Assembly: GCF_041060425.1 (NCBI RefSeq)
Contig: NZ_JAULBC010000001.1
Location: 372,001 to 436,000 of the forward strand
From: Danxiaibacter flavus
Lineage (GTDB): Bacteria > Bacteroidota > Bacteroidia > Chitinophagales > Chitinophagaceae
Reading direction: 5' to 3'
DNA: 64,000 bases
The position numbers and the translations under genes are program-made. The notes below the pieces were generated by a model. It was not told the origin of the DNA. It saw only the letters and a program-made list of their open reading frames with translations, and ran no database searches. Each line of letters opens with the position of its first letter. The first letter of the stretch is position 1. This document shows positions 25,083 to 34,181 of the stretch, one piece after another.

Positions 25083-27932
25083 ATGGCAGGAAAGAAAGAG
25101 GTAAAGGCGGCATTATTGTTATGTCCGCAAAGAATGGAAACGCCTAAGCCGTTAGTGGTGTCGCTGCATATTGAAAAGGAGAATGGTAAAACCAGCTATG
25201 AAGACCAGGATCTTGATAAACAAGAGGTGAATAAATTTTACGGCAACCTGGCAAAGCCTGTGAAAGATGTGCTGGTGGGTTTTGGATCGGAAGCAATATG
25301 GTATATAAGAGATGAGATAAGGCAAAAACATGAGAAACTCACCAATATAAGTCTCCAGGATTTTCGCAAAAGTGAAATGATGCGTCATCAGCATAAATTA
25401 ATTGATAAGCTGAGATTGCAGGGCGATGCATTGAAATGGTATCATAGAATTCAGCAGGAGGACAAAAACTATACAACTGCAACATGCACATTTCACAAAC
25501 AAAAGCCGTTGCTAAGTTTTGAGTTGACAAGCGCAAACGGGACTTTTGAATTGAATGCGATCTGCGCCGTGAGTGATGAAAAATTTTCACTGAAAGATTG
25601 TGATCATTTTCATTTCCTGTTGCACAAATCAGGTATGTATTATCTGCTGTCTTATAAAGATCATGAAACGCTGCAATGGTTGAAAGGAATGAATGTTTCG
25701 GATTGTGCGGATGAGGCTGCGTTGGCTGCCAATGTATTGTCTGTTCTGGAAAAAGATTATAAGATAGATCGCAAAGGATTGTCAAAAGGAGAAGATGTTG
25801 AATTGGTTCCGTCCAGCCAGGTTGTATTGCATGAGATGAATGATCAATACCTTGTATTTACTCCCCGTTGGATATACGATGAATGGATTGTGGAAGGAGC
25901 GTGGAAGGATAGATCTATACAAACATCCGATGGAAATACGGTGATTATAAAGCGTCATGCAGAAACTGAACAACGGTTTTTGAATTTTCTTTCATCACTG
26001 CATCCGGGTTTTGCTGATCAGTTAACCGGTAGCTATTCGATCAGCTTTAAAGAAGCAAAACACAAACATTGGTTTTTAAGGACCTATCATAAATTGCTGG
26101 AAGAAGAAGTTGATATTATCGGCATGGATATGCTCAAGAATTTTCATTACTCCAGGCATAAAGTGTCGACGAAAAAGGAGATTATTAAGCAGGATGAAGG
26201 TTTCGTCACCATGCGGTTAAATATTTCTTTCGGAAAAGAAATAATTCCATTGCAGGTAATGCAAAAGCTTTTGCTTTCAGGTCAAAAAGCATTGTTTCTG
26301 AAAGATGAATCACTGGGTATTTTAGACGATGAATGGCTGAGTCAATATGCTTCTGTTATCAAGCATGGCAAAATTCAGAAAGATGAGATTACCGTTGCGA
26401 AATGGATAGCTGTTACAGAAAGGGATTTGCAGGAAGATCAGCGCATTTTACACACAACGCTTAAAGAAGAGTGGTGGCTAAAAATGAGGCAGTGGCAAAG
26501 TGGTGAAGATATTTATTCTGTGCCGACCACTGTAAGTGTAACATTGCGACCTTACCAAAGGAAAGGGTATGAGTGGATGCGCTTATTGACAGAAATTGGA
26601 GCTGGCGCTTGTCTTGCAGATGACATGGGACTTGGTAAAACTTTGCAGACAATCTGCGTACTTGCTCATTATATAGAAAATCACCCGGATAAAAAACATG
26701 TCATAGTATGTCCTGCATCCCTTATGTACAACTGGCAATTTGAGTTAAGAAAATTTGCGCCGGGAATCCGATCCGTTGTTCACCACGGGGTAACGCGTAT
26801 TGCAGATGTTGCACGTACTACCGCAAAGATCATCATCACAAGCTATAATACATTGCGTTCGGATCTTGATATGCTGAGCAAGATTGAATATGGTGTTGCA
26901 GTTGTGGATGAAAGCCATAATATAAAAAATCCTTCAGCACAAATAACAAAAGCTATACAACAACTGAGTGCCAGCGTAAGAATTGCGCTAAGCGGCACGC
27001 CTGTCGTCAATAATACATTTGACCTTTATGCACAGTTGAATTTTATTTTGCCGGGCATGTTTGGCTCACGTGAATTTTTTAGGAAAGAGTATGCGGATGC
27101 GATAGATAAAAATAATGAAGAAGAGAAAGTGGCTGCCCTAAGAAAGATGACTTCTCCGTTTATTCTTCGCCGCACTAAGGAACAGGTGGCAAAAGATCTG
27201 CCCGAAAAAATAGAGTCAATTCTCTGGTGCGATATGGATGCTGAACAAAGAACGCAATACGATCAGGTGAAAGAGCAAGTGAAGAACAGTGTGTTCCTCG
27301 ATATTAAAGAAAAGGGACTTGCGGAAAGTAAGCTGGCCGTAATTCAAGGTATGTTGAAGTTAAGGCAGGTTTGCAATTCGCCGTTGTTGTTGCCTGTAGG
27401 TGAAAGGATCAGCGCAGAATCTGTTAAGACCAATGTGTTGATGGATGAGTTGGATGGTTTGCTTGGTTCCCATAAAGTACTGGTATTTTCTCAGTTTAGC
27501 TCTATGCTTGATCTGCTTGCTGATGAGTGCAAAAAGAAAAATATTGCTTACCATCATTTCGATGGACAAACGGCTCCGGCAAAGCGTGCGGAAATGGTTG
27601 AAGCTTTTCAGCATAAAGACAGCACCGTTAACCTGTTTCTGATTAGTCTTAAGGCTGGTAATACGGGGCTCACGCTAACTGCAGCAGACTATGTATTTAT
27701 TTTTGATCCGTGGTGGAATACAGCTGTGCAGGATCAGGCCATTGACAGAACGCATCGCATTGGTCAAATTCGAAGTGTATTCGCTTACAAAATGGCCTGC
27801 CGCGATACAATCGAAGAGAAAATTCTTTTATTGCAGGAGAAGAAAAAGAAATTGTCAGAAGACCTCGTAGCTGCTGAAGACGGTTTTGTGAAACAGCTTA
27901 CAGAAGAGGATATTGAGTATTTGTTTTCGTAA
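25083..27932 (+). CDS. SNF2/DEAD-box family helicase
   Basis: 949 residues. The C-terminal half is a SNF2-type dsDNA translocase: ADDMGLGKTLQT (motif I, about residue 513), ITSYNTLRSD, VVDESHNIKN (DESH form of motif II), LSGTPVVNNTFDLYAQLNFI (motif III region), then a helicase C domain ending in DPWWNTAVQDQAIDRTHRIGQ. The N-terminal 470 residues are strand- and helix-rich and conserved only in Bacteroidota-type SNF2 proteins; I see no SWIM zinc finger. Such proteins remodel or travel along DNA and sometimes belong to defence islands, but no defence gene is adjacent except possibly the DUF1016 nuclease downstream, which is convergent. Confidence 0.9.
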   Translation: MAGKKEVKAALLLCPQRMETPKPLVVSLHIEKENGKTSYEDQDLDKQEVNKFYGNLAKPVKDVLVGFGSEAIWYIRDEIRQKHEKLTNISLQDFRKSEMMRHQHKLIDKLRLQGDALKWYHRIQQEDKNYTTATCTFHKQKPLLSFELTSANGTFELNAICAVSDEKFSLKDCDHFHFLLHKSGMYYLLSYKDHETLQWLKGMNVSDCADEAALAANVLSVLEKDYKIDRKGLSKGEDVELVPSSQVVLHEMNDQYLVFTPRWIYDEWIVEGAWKDRSIQTSDGNTVIIKRHAETEQRFLNFLSSLHPGFADQLTGSYSISFKEAKHKHWFLRTYHKLLEEEVDIIGMDMLKNFHYSRHKVSTKKEIIKQDEGFVTMRLNISFGKEIIPLQVMQKLLLSGQKALFLKDESLGILDDEWLSQYASVIKHGKIQKDEITVAKWIAVTERDLQEDQRILHTTLKEEWWLKMRQWQSGEDIYSVPTTVSVTLRPYQRKGYEWMRLLTEIGAGACLADDMGLGKTLQTICVLAHYIENHPDKKHVIVCPASLMYNWQFELRKFAPGIRSVVHHGVTRIADVARTTAKIIITSYNTLRSDLDMLSKIEYGVAVVDESHNIKNPSAQITKAIQQLSASVRIALSGTPVVNNTFDLYAQLNFILPGMFGSREFFRKEYADAIDKNNEEEKVAALRKMTSPFILRRTKEQVAKDLPEKIESILWCDMDAEQRTQYDQVKEQVKNSVFLDIKEKGLAESKLAVIQGMLKLRQVCNSPLLLPVGERISAESVKTNVLMDELDGLLGSHKVLVFSQFSSMLDLLADECKKKNIAYHHFDGQTAPAKRAEMVEAFQHKDSTVNLFLISLKAGNTGLTLTAADYVFIFDPWWNTAVQDQAIDRTHRIGQIRSVFAYKMACRDTIEEKILLLQEKKKKLSEDLVAAEDGFVKQLTEEDIEYLFS

Positions 27933-27933
27933 T

Positions 27934-27961
27934 GTAGAGACGCGATGCATCGCGTCTCTAC
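27934..27961. repeat. 28-bp perfect palindrome
   Basis: A perfect palindrome with arm GTAGAGACGCGATG, located two bases after the SNF2 stop codon and sharing its last base with the next palindrome. It may act as terminator and as a REP-like repeat. Confidence 0.85.
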
Positions 27962-27990
27962 TAATTGTGCAGCAGCTGCTGCACAATTAG
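27961..27990. repeat. 30-bp perfect palindrome, copy 1
   Basis: A perfect palindrome with arm CTAATTGTGCAGCAG. Two further copies of its core lie inside the neighbouring DUF1016 gene. Confidence 0.9.
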
Positions 27991-28023
27991 AAAAATAGAT
28001 AAGATAGTCGTACTATTTTTTGT

Positions 28024-29241
28024 TTACGGAGTGGTTGCTTTTTCTTTCGTTTTTTTAGAAACCCGGGACTGGTTTCTATATTGCAGGAATCTTTTTATTT
28101 CGTTTTTTAGTTGTAACGGGGTTGGCAGTGCTTCACGGATGTTTTTGGGTAAAGTTTTCAAAGTACAATATTCACTAACGCCGATAGGCCTGTTGAGATG
28201 CTTCAATGCGAAATCAACTTCGATATCATCTTTGGAACTGCATAAGATAATTCCTATTGTAGGATTGTCTGCATCTGTTTTTAATTGGTGGTCCACAATA
28301 TTTAAATACCCGTTCATCTGCCCTGAATGCGCAAATTCAAACTCATCCAGCTTTAATTCGATTATAATATAGCACCTAAGTTTAAGATGATAGAACAGCA
28401 GGTCTATAAAGTATTCTTTTCTCCCCAGCTTTAGTTTATACTGACGGCCAACAAACGCAAACCCGGCTCCAAGTTCAATAAGAAATTCCTGAATATGCGT
28501 AATCAGCTTTAACTCTAAATCTCTCTCAGTAGTACGTTCGTTTATCTGAAGAAAATCAAATTTGTAAGGATCTTTCAGAATTGCGTTTGCAAGCTCCCCC
28601 TGTCTTTTAGGAAGTGTCAGATGAAAGTTGGATGACTTTTTTTTATTTTGTTGCCTTTCATACAAGCCCGATTCAATTTGATACAACAGAACACTTCTGC
28701 TCCAGTTATGTTCCACAATTTTTTGTATGTACCAAATGCGTTCTTCATTGCAACTTATCTTGTCAAGCAATAGCATATGGTGACCCCATGGAATATTTAC
28801 CAATAAAGGGTTGGGAATCGAAAAGTAATTGTCACCTATTTGTGCAGCAGCTTGCTGCACAATTTTTTTCTTATAATTTTTATCGTTGGCTGCCAGTTGG
28901 GTTGTTGCAGTGCTTTGTCGCTTCTTTTCTAATTGTGCAGCAGCCTGCTGCACAATTAATAGATTTGGATACGCCTTGTAAAAGGTTTTCATGTACATCA
29001 GGTTCCTGCGTGCAAAGCCTTTTAAATCAGGAAAAGCAAATTGCAGATCATGTGAAAGTTGGTCAACAATCTTCATGCCCCAACCCTCTATTTCAACTTT
29101 GTCTGTTATTTGTTTGCCAAGGATCCAATACAGCATTAGCATGTTCCTATTTATCTGTAGCGCCGTTTGGATTTTGGATTGATAAATGTTCTGTTTTAAT
29201 TCTGACAGCCATTTGCTGTATTTTCTTTTGTTAATCGCCAT
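28024..29241 (-). CDS. DUF1016/YhcG-type PDDEXK nuclease with palindrome insertions
   Basis: 405 residues. An N-terminal DUF1016 helical domain (GKQITDKVEIEGWGMKIVDQ, FARRNLMYMKTFYKAYPN) is followed by a C-terminal PDDEXK nuclease domain (GRKEYFIDLLFYHLKLRCYI, IIELKLDEFEFAHSGQMNGY: the D...E-x-K core is present). Between the domains, where homologues usually go straight from the YPN segment to the NIPWGHHMLLLDK segment, lie about 45 extra residues with two near-identical pieces IVQQAAAQ. Both are encoded by the palindrome also found after the SNF2 gene. The frame is intact, so the protein may still be made. Confidence 0.9.
   Translation of the reverse strand: MAINKRKYSKWLSELKQNIYQSKIQTALQINRNMLMLYWILGKQITDKVEIEGWGMKIVDQLSHDLQFAFPDLKGFARRNLMYMKTFYKAYPNLLIVQQAAAQLEKKRQSTATTQLAANDKNYKKKIVQQAAAQIGDNYFSIPNPLLVNIPWGHHMLLLDKISCNEERIWYIQKIVEHNWSRSVLLYQIESGLYERQQNKKKSSNFHLTLPKRQGELANAILKDPYKFDFLQINERTTERDLELKLITHIQEFLIELGAGFAFVGRQYKLKLGRKEYFIDLLFYHLKLRCYIIIELKLDEFEFAHSGQMNGYLNIVDHQLKTDADNPTIGIILCSSKDDIEVDFALKHLNRPIGVSEYCTLKTLPKNIREALPTPLQLKNEIKRFLQYRNQSRVSKKTKEKATTP
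28840..28862. repeat. Palindrome copy 2, inside the DUF1016 gene
   Basis: TTGTGCAGCA pairs with TGCTGCACAA around GCT; read on the minus strand it encodes VQQAAAQ in frame. Confidence 0.9.
28930..28958. repeat. Palindrome copy 3, inside the DUF1016 gene
   Basis: 14-bp arms (TAATTGTGCAGCAG) around a single C; encodes LIVQQAAAQL on the minus strand, in frame. Confidence 0.9.
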
Positions 29242-29317
29242 ATTTTAGGGGGTTAGGGAAGTCAAATATAAAACATATGAAAATAAAAATTATATTAATG
29301 TGAGAGGCCAAATAAAA

Positions 29318-29360
29318 AAACAATCGAAAGCTATTCGTATTACATAGCTTTCGATTGTTT
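29318..29360 (-). terminator. Terminator between the sulfatase and DUF1016 genes
   Basis: A perfect 17-bp stem (29318-29334 with 29344-29360), followed on the minus strand by a T-run. It should stop transcription from the sulfatase gene, which ends at 29376. Confidence 0.85.
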
Positions 29361-29375
29361 TATACCGAGAGTTTC

Positions 29376-30923
29376 TTATTTTAAGCCTTCGGCATCCAGT
29401 ATCTTAAACGCATCCTCATCCTTATATTCAATCATTAACTTTTTCAGATGTTGCTTTAATTCAGCAGTGAGCTTTTCTGTTCCTTTAGATCCGTAAATAT
29501 TATTTACTTCATGCGGATCTTTTTGCAGATCGTATAGCTCCCATGCGTTGCCGGCGTCATAGAATCGAACCAGCTTATAACGCTCTGTTCTGATACCGAA
29601 ATGAGGGTACACATGATGCGGTTGTGGAAACTCGTAATAATGATAATACATTTCCTTTCGCCATGGTACATTTTTATCTCCTTTTAGAATAGGAAGAAAA
29701 GATGTTCCCTGGATATCCTGCGGAATATTTACCTGTGCAATGTTCAATAAGGTTGGCGCCCAGTCAATATTGAGTGTCATTTGATTGATGGCTGATCCGG
29801 GCTTTATTACGCCAGGATAGCGCATTACAAAAGGCGTACGCAATGACTCCTCATACATAAAACGTTTGTCGAACCAGCCATGTTCACCCATGTAAAAGCC
29901 CTGATCAGAAGCATAAATGACTACTGTGTTTTTTGATAGCCCGGTTTTGTCAAGATAGGCTAAGATCTCGCCGATATTTCTGTCTAAAGATTTAGCTGTT
30001 GCCAGGTAGTCTTTCAAATAACGCTGATATTTCCATTCAACCAATGCTTCGCCTGTCAGGCGTTTTTCATCAAACTCTTTGCTTACTTTATTCTCATAAT
30101 AATCATAAAAAGATTTTTTCTGATCTTCCGTAAAACGGTTGTAAATGCCGCCTTTTTCATAATCAGCATGCACCTTTAAATCTTCTTTTAAACGCATTGT
30201 TTTATCAATGGTCATGTCCTGATTTTGTGCAGCGATCCTGTTCTTGTAATCATCGTGAAAGTTCGGGGGCAGCGAAAAAGTTTTATCATCATACGCGCCC
30301 AGATCCTGGATATCCGGCAGCCATTCACGGTGGGTTGCTTTTTCGCCAACTACTAAAAAGAAGGGTTTACTTGTATCTCTCTTATCTAACCACGCTTCTG
30401 TAAATTGCGTAATAAGGTTGGTTACATAACCATGATGAATTGTGGTGTCATGGTTTGAGCTGATGAACTGCGGATTATAATACTGCCCCTGGCTATTAAG
30501 TATCTGATAATGATCAAATCCTTCAGGCAAATTGCCTAAATGCCATTTTCCGATCCAGGCTGTTTGATAACCATTTTGCTGTAGCAGGCGGGGAAACACT
30601 TGCTGGCCCGTATTGAATTTCTTTTCATTAAGCGTATACCCGTTAATATGACTGTATTTGCCTGTTAACAAAGTAGCCCGGCTTGGTCCGCAAATTGAAT
30701 TCGTTACCATAGCATTGGTAAATATCGCACCTTCTCTTGCGATCCTGTCAATATTAGGCGTAACTGCTAATTTGCTTCCGTAAGCGCTGATGGTTTGATA
30801 GGCGTGGTCATCCGAAAAGATAAAAATGATGTTTGGTCTTGATGACTGGCCCTTTGATAACATGTACACAAAGCATGCGGCCGTTAAAAGCAAGTATCTG
30901 CGTACTTGCAATGCAATTTTCAT
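29376..30923 (-). CDS. Secreted type I sulfatase
   Basis: 515 residues from ATG 30923 (MKIALQVRRYLLLTAACFVY, a signal peptide); the open frame upstream consists of low-complexity phrase repeat and is excluded. The sulfatase signature SICGPSRATLLTGKYSHING (about 75-94) provides the Cys converted to formylglycine. N-terminal FIFSDDHAYQ supplies the metal-binding Asp pair, IYASDQGFYMGEHGWFDKR the second metal-binding region, and the C-terminal RTERYKLVRFYDAGNAWELY resembles the DUF4976 end common in PUL sulfatases. Substrate unknown; a glycan sulfate ester is likely. No SusCD pair lies next to it. Confidence 0.9.
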   Translation of the reverse strand: MKIALQVRRYLLLTAACFVYMLSKGQSSRPNIIFIFSDDHAYQTISAYGSKLAVTPNIDRIAREGAIFTNAMVTNSICGPSRATLLTGKYSHINGYTLNEKKFNTGQQVFPRLLQQNGYQTAWIGKWHLGNLPEGFDHYQILNSQGQYYNPQFISSNHDTTIHHGYVTNLITQFTEAWLDKRDTSKPFFLVVGEKATHREWLPDIQDLGAYDDKTFSLPPNFHDDYKNRIAAQNQDMTIDKTMRLKEDLKVHADYEKGGIYNRFTEDQKKSFYDYYENKVSKEFDEKRLTGEALVEWKYQRYLKDYLATAKSLDRNIGEILAYLDKTGLSKNTVVIYASDQGFYMGEHGWFDKRFMYEESLRTPFVMRYPGVIKPGSAINQMTLNIDWAPTLLNIAQVNIPQDIQGTSFLPILKGDKNVPWRKEMYYHYYEFPQPHHVYPHFGIRTERYKLVRFYDAGNAWELYDLQKDPHEVNNIYGSKGTEKLTAELKQHLKKLMIEYKDEDAFKILDAEGLK

Positions 30924-30964
30924 GATAAGTTGTTTTTCGTGAAATAAAATTGCTGTTGGGGCTA

Positions 30965-31110
30965 TCTTCAAAAATAGGTGAACTAATTGAAAATTGAAAG
31001 TTGAAAATTGAAAATGAATGTGCAAATGAGTGAATGTGCAAATATGCAAATTAGGGATAATTGAAAATTGAGAACGGAGAATTGACAATCGCTCCAGGTG
31101 TATTCTCCGT
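30965..31110. repeat. Short-word intergenic repeat upstream of the sulfatase
   Basis: Words such as TTGAAAATTGAAAG, GTGCAAATGAGTGAA and TGTGCAAATATGCAAATT are repeated with variation. No gene. This is the same style of intergenic DNA as at 10050, 45861 and 55395. Confidence 0.75.
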
Positions 31111-31229
31111 TCCGTTCTCAGTGTGGCTTTGTGTAACTGTATTTAATTTTATACGGTTACAGACTGTGAAGTTTCCCGCACTAGATGAGATCAGACATCC
31201 TAAGATCAGAGATCAGCGACTCCTTCAAA

Positions 31230-32234
31230 TTATCGTGCAGTGTCTTTCACCGCGTTCTTTTCCTTCTTTTTAAAGTACCCTCTTAGCAGGAAGTTGTGCT
31301 GAAGTGCTTCGAGGTCTTCATCAAGTTTTTGACTACTTGATTGCAGGTTTTTTATTGTGATGCGAAGATCATTCGCTACGGCGCTATCTTTTAATAATAC
31401 ACCTGCGGGGCTGTTCTTATTATAAAGTTCATAACTGGCATCCTTAAGGCTGTTGGATAATTCTGAAGCATTGTAAGCACTTTCTCTTATGAGAGATACA
31501 GTGCCGCGGATACTGTTAAACACTGTTGTGTCAGTCAAAAGATCGTCGATCAAACCACCGTTCTGGTTGAGTTTGGCGCTGAATGCATTTAGTTGTGCAG
31601 AAAAGTTGTTGAGGCTTGCGATTAGCTGGCGGCTGTTCCTGGCCGTGCCATCAAAATTGTTGAGTGTGCTACGGAGTGATGTCACTATCGAACTGTCGTA
31701 CAGAAGAGCTGAAATTGCACCTTTTCCGGCGATTATTTCTGAGCTTAAAGTTTTCAGGTTTTGTGTTATTGCTAACAGGTTTTGGTTATTGGCCTGCAAT
31801 GTTGCCATCATTTCATCTGTGGTTACATATTTTTCTACATCAAGTAACTGGTTATTGGCAATTTGTTGATCTGCATTTTTTCCGCCGTAAATAACAATCA
31901 GTTTGTTACCTATAAATCCTTCAGAGCTGATCTTCGCTTTTGCTCCATGCCGTATCAGATGCTGCACCTCTCTGTCTATTGTCATAAACACTTCCACTCT
32001 CAGGTCTTCCGTGAAACTTATCTTTTTTACAGTGCCTATTTTAACACCGGAGAGCCATACGTTGTCGCCAATTTTTAGCCCGCTCACATCATCAAAAACT
32101 GCTCGTAGTGTAAGTGATTTGCCAAAGGCTTTTCGTTGTCCGCCGAGTGTAAAGACGCCTGCAATAAATATGGCCAATGCAAAAAAGATAAACAAACCAA
32201 CAATTATTGCCCGTTTATTTTTAATGTGTTTCAT
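31230..32234 (-). CDS. mlaD: MlaD/MCE domain lipid transport protein
   Basis: 334 residues with an N-terminal membrane anchor (AIIVGLFIFFALAIFIAGVF), an MCE domain at about 38-115 (LRAVFDDVSGLKIGDNVWLS, VFMTIDREVQHLIRHGAKAK) and a long helical tail. MCE proteins form hexameric periplasmic shuttles or tunnels for phospholipids. It is encoded downstream of the ATPase and permease genes in the usual mlaE-mlaF-mlaD order for Bacteroidota; the gap to mlaF is 62 bp. Confidence 0.9.
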   Translation of the reverse strand: MKHIKNKRAIIVGLFIFFALAIFIAGVFTLGGQRKAFGKSLTLRAVFDDVSGLKIGDNVWLSGVKIGTVKKISFTEDLRVEVFMTIDREVQHLIRHGAKAKISSEGFIGNKLIVIYGGKNADQQIANNQLLDVEKYVTTDEMMATLQANNQNLLAITQNLKTLSSEIIAGKGAISALLYDSSIVTSLRSTLNNFDGTARNSRQLIASLNNFSAQLNAFSAKLNQNGGLIDDLLTDTTVFNSIRGTVSLIRESAYNASELSNSLKDASYELYNKNSPAGVLLKDSAVANDLRITIKNLQSSSQKLDEDLEALQHNFLLRGYFKKKEKNAVKDTAR

Positions 32235-32296
32235 TCAAAATAGTTTTAGGTGCTTATATCGGTAAAGCAGTCTTGGGGCAAGCCTGTCTCCGAAGA

Positions 32297-33082
32297 TTAA
32301 GCACTTCCGCCTTCGATAAAATTATAATTATAGAAGCTGTTGATTTCGTCGTTGTCTGAATCAAAAACTTCCTCAAAACTTCCCATTTTATTAAACTGCC
32401 CGTTAAGCATCACTGCTATGCGATCGCCCGTTGCTTTGGCGCAGGTGAGATCGTGTGTTATGATGATGGAGCTTGTATGATACAATTCCTGCACTTCGTT
32501 GATCAGGCTGTTAATATCTGCACTTGTTATTGGATCCAGCCCGGCTGTGGGCTCATCATAAAGCATGATCTCAGGGCGCAATATCAAGGTGCGGGCAATG
32601 CCAATACGTTTACGCTGACCACCGGATAGTTCGGACGGCATTTGATTGATCGCCTGCGACAACCCAACGTCTTCTAAAACCTGTTTTACTGCTTCTTCCA
32701 CTTCGTCATCGCTAATGCCAGGTTTGTTCCTTGTAAGAGGGAATGCAAGATTTTCCCTTACCGTCATACTATCATACAGCGCACTATTTTGAAAGGAAAA
32801 TCCAATTTTGAGCCGAAGTGCCTGCAACTCTTTTGTGTTTAGTTTATCCACTTCTTCACCCAGCACCTGCACGGTACCTTTATCGGGTTTCAAAAGGCCG
32901 GAGATGATTTTGATAAGCACGGATTTACCCGTTCCGGAGCGCCCCAGTACGACAACATTTTCACCTTTAAATAAATCCAGGTCAATGCCTTTCAGGACAT
33001 GCAGGCTTCCAAAAGATTTGTAAAGATCCCTGATTGATATGACGGCTGTCGATCTGTCGATATGTGATATGTGCTTCTTCAT
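32297..33082 (-). CDS. mlaF: Mla-type ABC transporter ATPase
   Basis: 261 residues: Walker A GRSGTGKSVLIKI, Q-loop FSFQNSALYDSM, signature LSGGQRKRIGIARTL, Walker B ILRPEIMLYDEPTAGLDP and H-loop IITHDLTCAKATGDR. The sequence is typical of MlaF, the cytoplasmic ATPase that powers phospholipid movement between membranes. Its start codon directly abuts the stop of the permease gene, so it is co-translated in an operon. Confidence 0.92.
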   Translation of the reverse strand: MKKHISHIDRSTAVISIRDLYKSFGSLHVLKGIDLDLFKGENVVVLGRSGTGKSVLIKIISGLLKPDKGTVQVLGEEVDKLNTKELQALRLKIGFSFQNSALYDSMTVRENLAFPLTRNKPGISDDEVEEAVKQVLEDVGLSQAINQMPSELSGGQRKRIGIARTLILRPEIMLYDEPTAGLDPITSADINSLINEVQELYHTSSIIITHDLTCAKATGDRIAVMLNGQFNKMGSFEEVFDSDNDEINSFYNYNFIEGGSA

Positions 33083-33973
33083 TTATATCGGTCTGATTGC
33101 ATTTACTATTTGAACGATGATAATTTCTTCAATGAAAATGAGAAACATGGATGCCACAACCGCTGAATTGGCAGCCCGGCCCACACCTTGTGTGCCCTGC
33201 GTAGCATTATAGCCGGTATAACATCCTGCCATGCCTATGGTAAAGCCAAATACTATGGCTCTGGTGACTGATGCAGAAATGTCAAGAAAAGTAATGCTCT
33301 GAAAAGCGTTATGGAAAAATGCCCGGAAACTTGTTAGTTCTTTACTGTGCACATCCAGGTAAGAGCCCATCATGCCCACAAAGGCTGTGTACATCATTAG
33401 CATTGGTAGCATGCAAGTGGTGGCAATCACCCTTGTTACTACAAGAAATTTAAATGGATTTGTTGCTGAAACTTCCATTGCATCAATCTGTTCGGTTACC
33501 CGCATGGAGCCAAGTTCTGCACCAATATTCGATCCTACTTTACCCGCTGCGATCAATGCGGTTACCAACGGTGCAAGCGCACGTATTATCGCGATGGAAA
33601 TAAGCGATGGGAGCCATGAAGTAGCGCCGAATTCTGCGAGTGAAGGTCTTGATTGTTTGGTGAAAACCAGGCCTGTAATAAAACCTGTAAGAGAAATTAA
33701 AACGAGGGATTTGTATCCAACATAATAACACTGTCTGATAATTTCCTTAAAGTCGTATGGCGGAACAAAAGCTTCTTTAAAAAAACGCAGTATAAATTTG
33801 TAGATGTCATAAATCTTCATGGAGAACCGGTCAATGCGAGGCGAGAAAAGATGCGCTCCTTTTTTCCAGAGTTTGAATTTGCCTGATCCCGGTTCTTTTT
33901 TCATCCGCTTGTTTTTTGATTTCGAAAATTCATTTCCCTGCACTGTCTTTACTGCTATTAACGGCCTATTCAT
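33083..33973 (-). CDS. mlaE: MlaE-type ABC permease
   Basis: 296 residues with the MlaE permease fold: FKEIIRQCYYVGYKSLVLIS, GFITGLVFTKQSRPSLAEFG, IRALAPLVTALIAAGKVGSN, IGAELGSMRVTEQIDAMEVS and GCYTGYNATQGTQGVGRAAN. The N-terminal 45 residues are basic and may be partly untranslated; MKIYDIYKFILRFF is an alternative start. Inner-membrane component of the lipid transporter and first gene of the mla operon. Confidence 0.9.
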   Translation of the reverse strand: MNRPLIAVKTVQGNEFSKSKNKRMKKEPGSGKFKLWKKGAHLFSPRIDRFSMKIYDIYKFILRFFKEAFVPPYDFKEIIRQCYYVGYKSLVLISLTGFITGLVFTKQSRPSLAEFGATSWLPSLISIAIIRALAPLVTALIAAGKVGSNIGAELGSMRVTEQIDAMEVSATNPFKFLVVTRVIATTCMLPMLMMYTAFVGMMGSYLDVHSKELTSFRAFFHNAFQSITFLDISASVTRAIVFGFTIGMAGCYTGYNATQGTQGVGRAANSAVVASMFLIFIEEIIIVQIVNAIRPI

Positions 33974-34037
33974 TTAACGATTCTGCAAAACTATTGTTTA
34001 GAGTTATGTAAAAAGAGTGCGGCATACAAACATCTTT

Positions 34038-34064
34038 CCTTCAGGAACTTCCGGTTCCTGAAGG
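34038..34064 (-). terminator. Hairpin after the sulfotransferase gene
   Basis: A perfect 11-bp CCTTCAGGAAC/GTTCCTGAAGG stem with 5-nt loop between two minus-strand operons. No clear T-run follows, so it is a weaker terminator candidate. Confidence 0.5.
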
Positions 34065-34181
34065 AGTGTCGATAGTTATAAAAACAATTTATATACCAAG
34101 GGGCGGTACCGGCTTTAAATTACAGTAATCCGACAAAAAATGGTAGTTATTTTCTACAGAAGTGAAATTAGGAGCTCGGGT

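Noticed and set aside
25083..29241. SNF2 helicase and DUF1016 nuclease as a defence system
   Set aside because: The genes are convergent, separated by palindromes, and no methyltransferase or other defence gene is near; both also occur outside defence islands.
30924..31088. N-terminal extension of the sulfatase
   Set aside because: It is translated low-complexity repeat (HLHIHFQFSTFNFQL) ahead of a clear signal peptide start at 30923.
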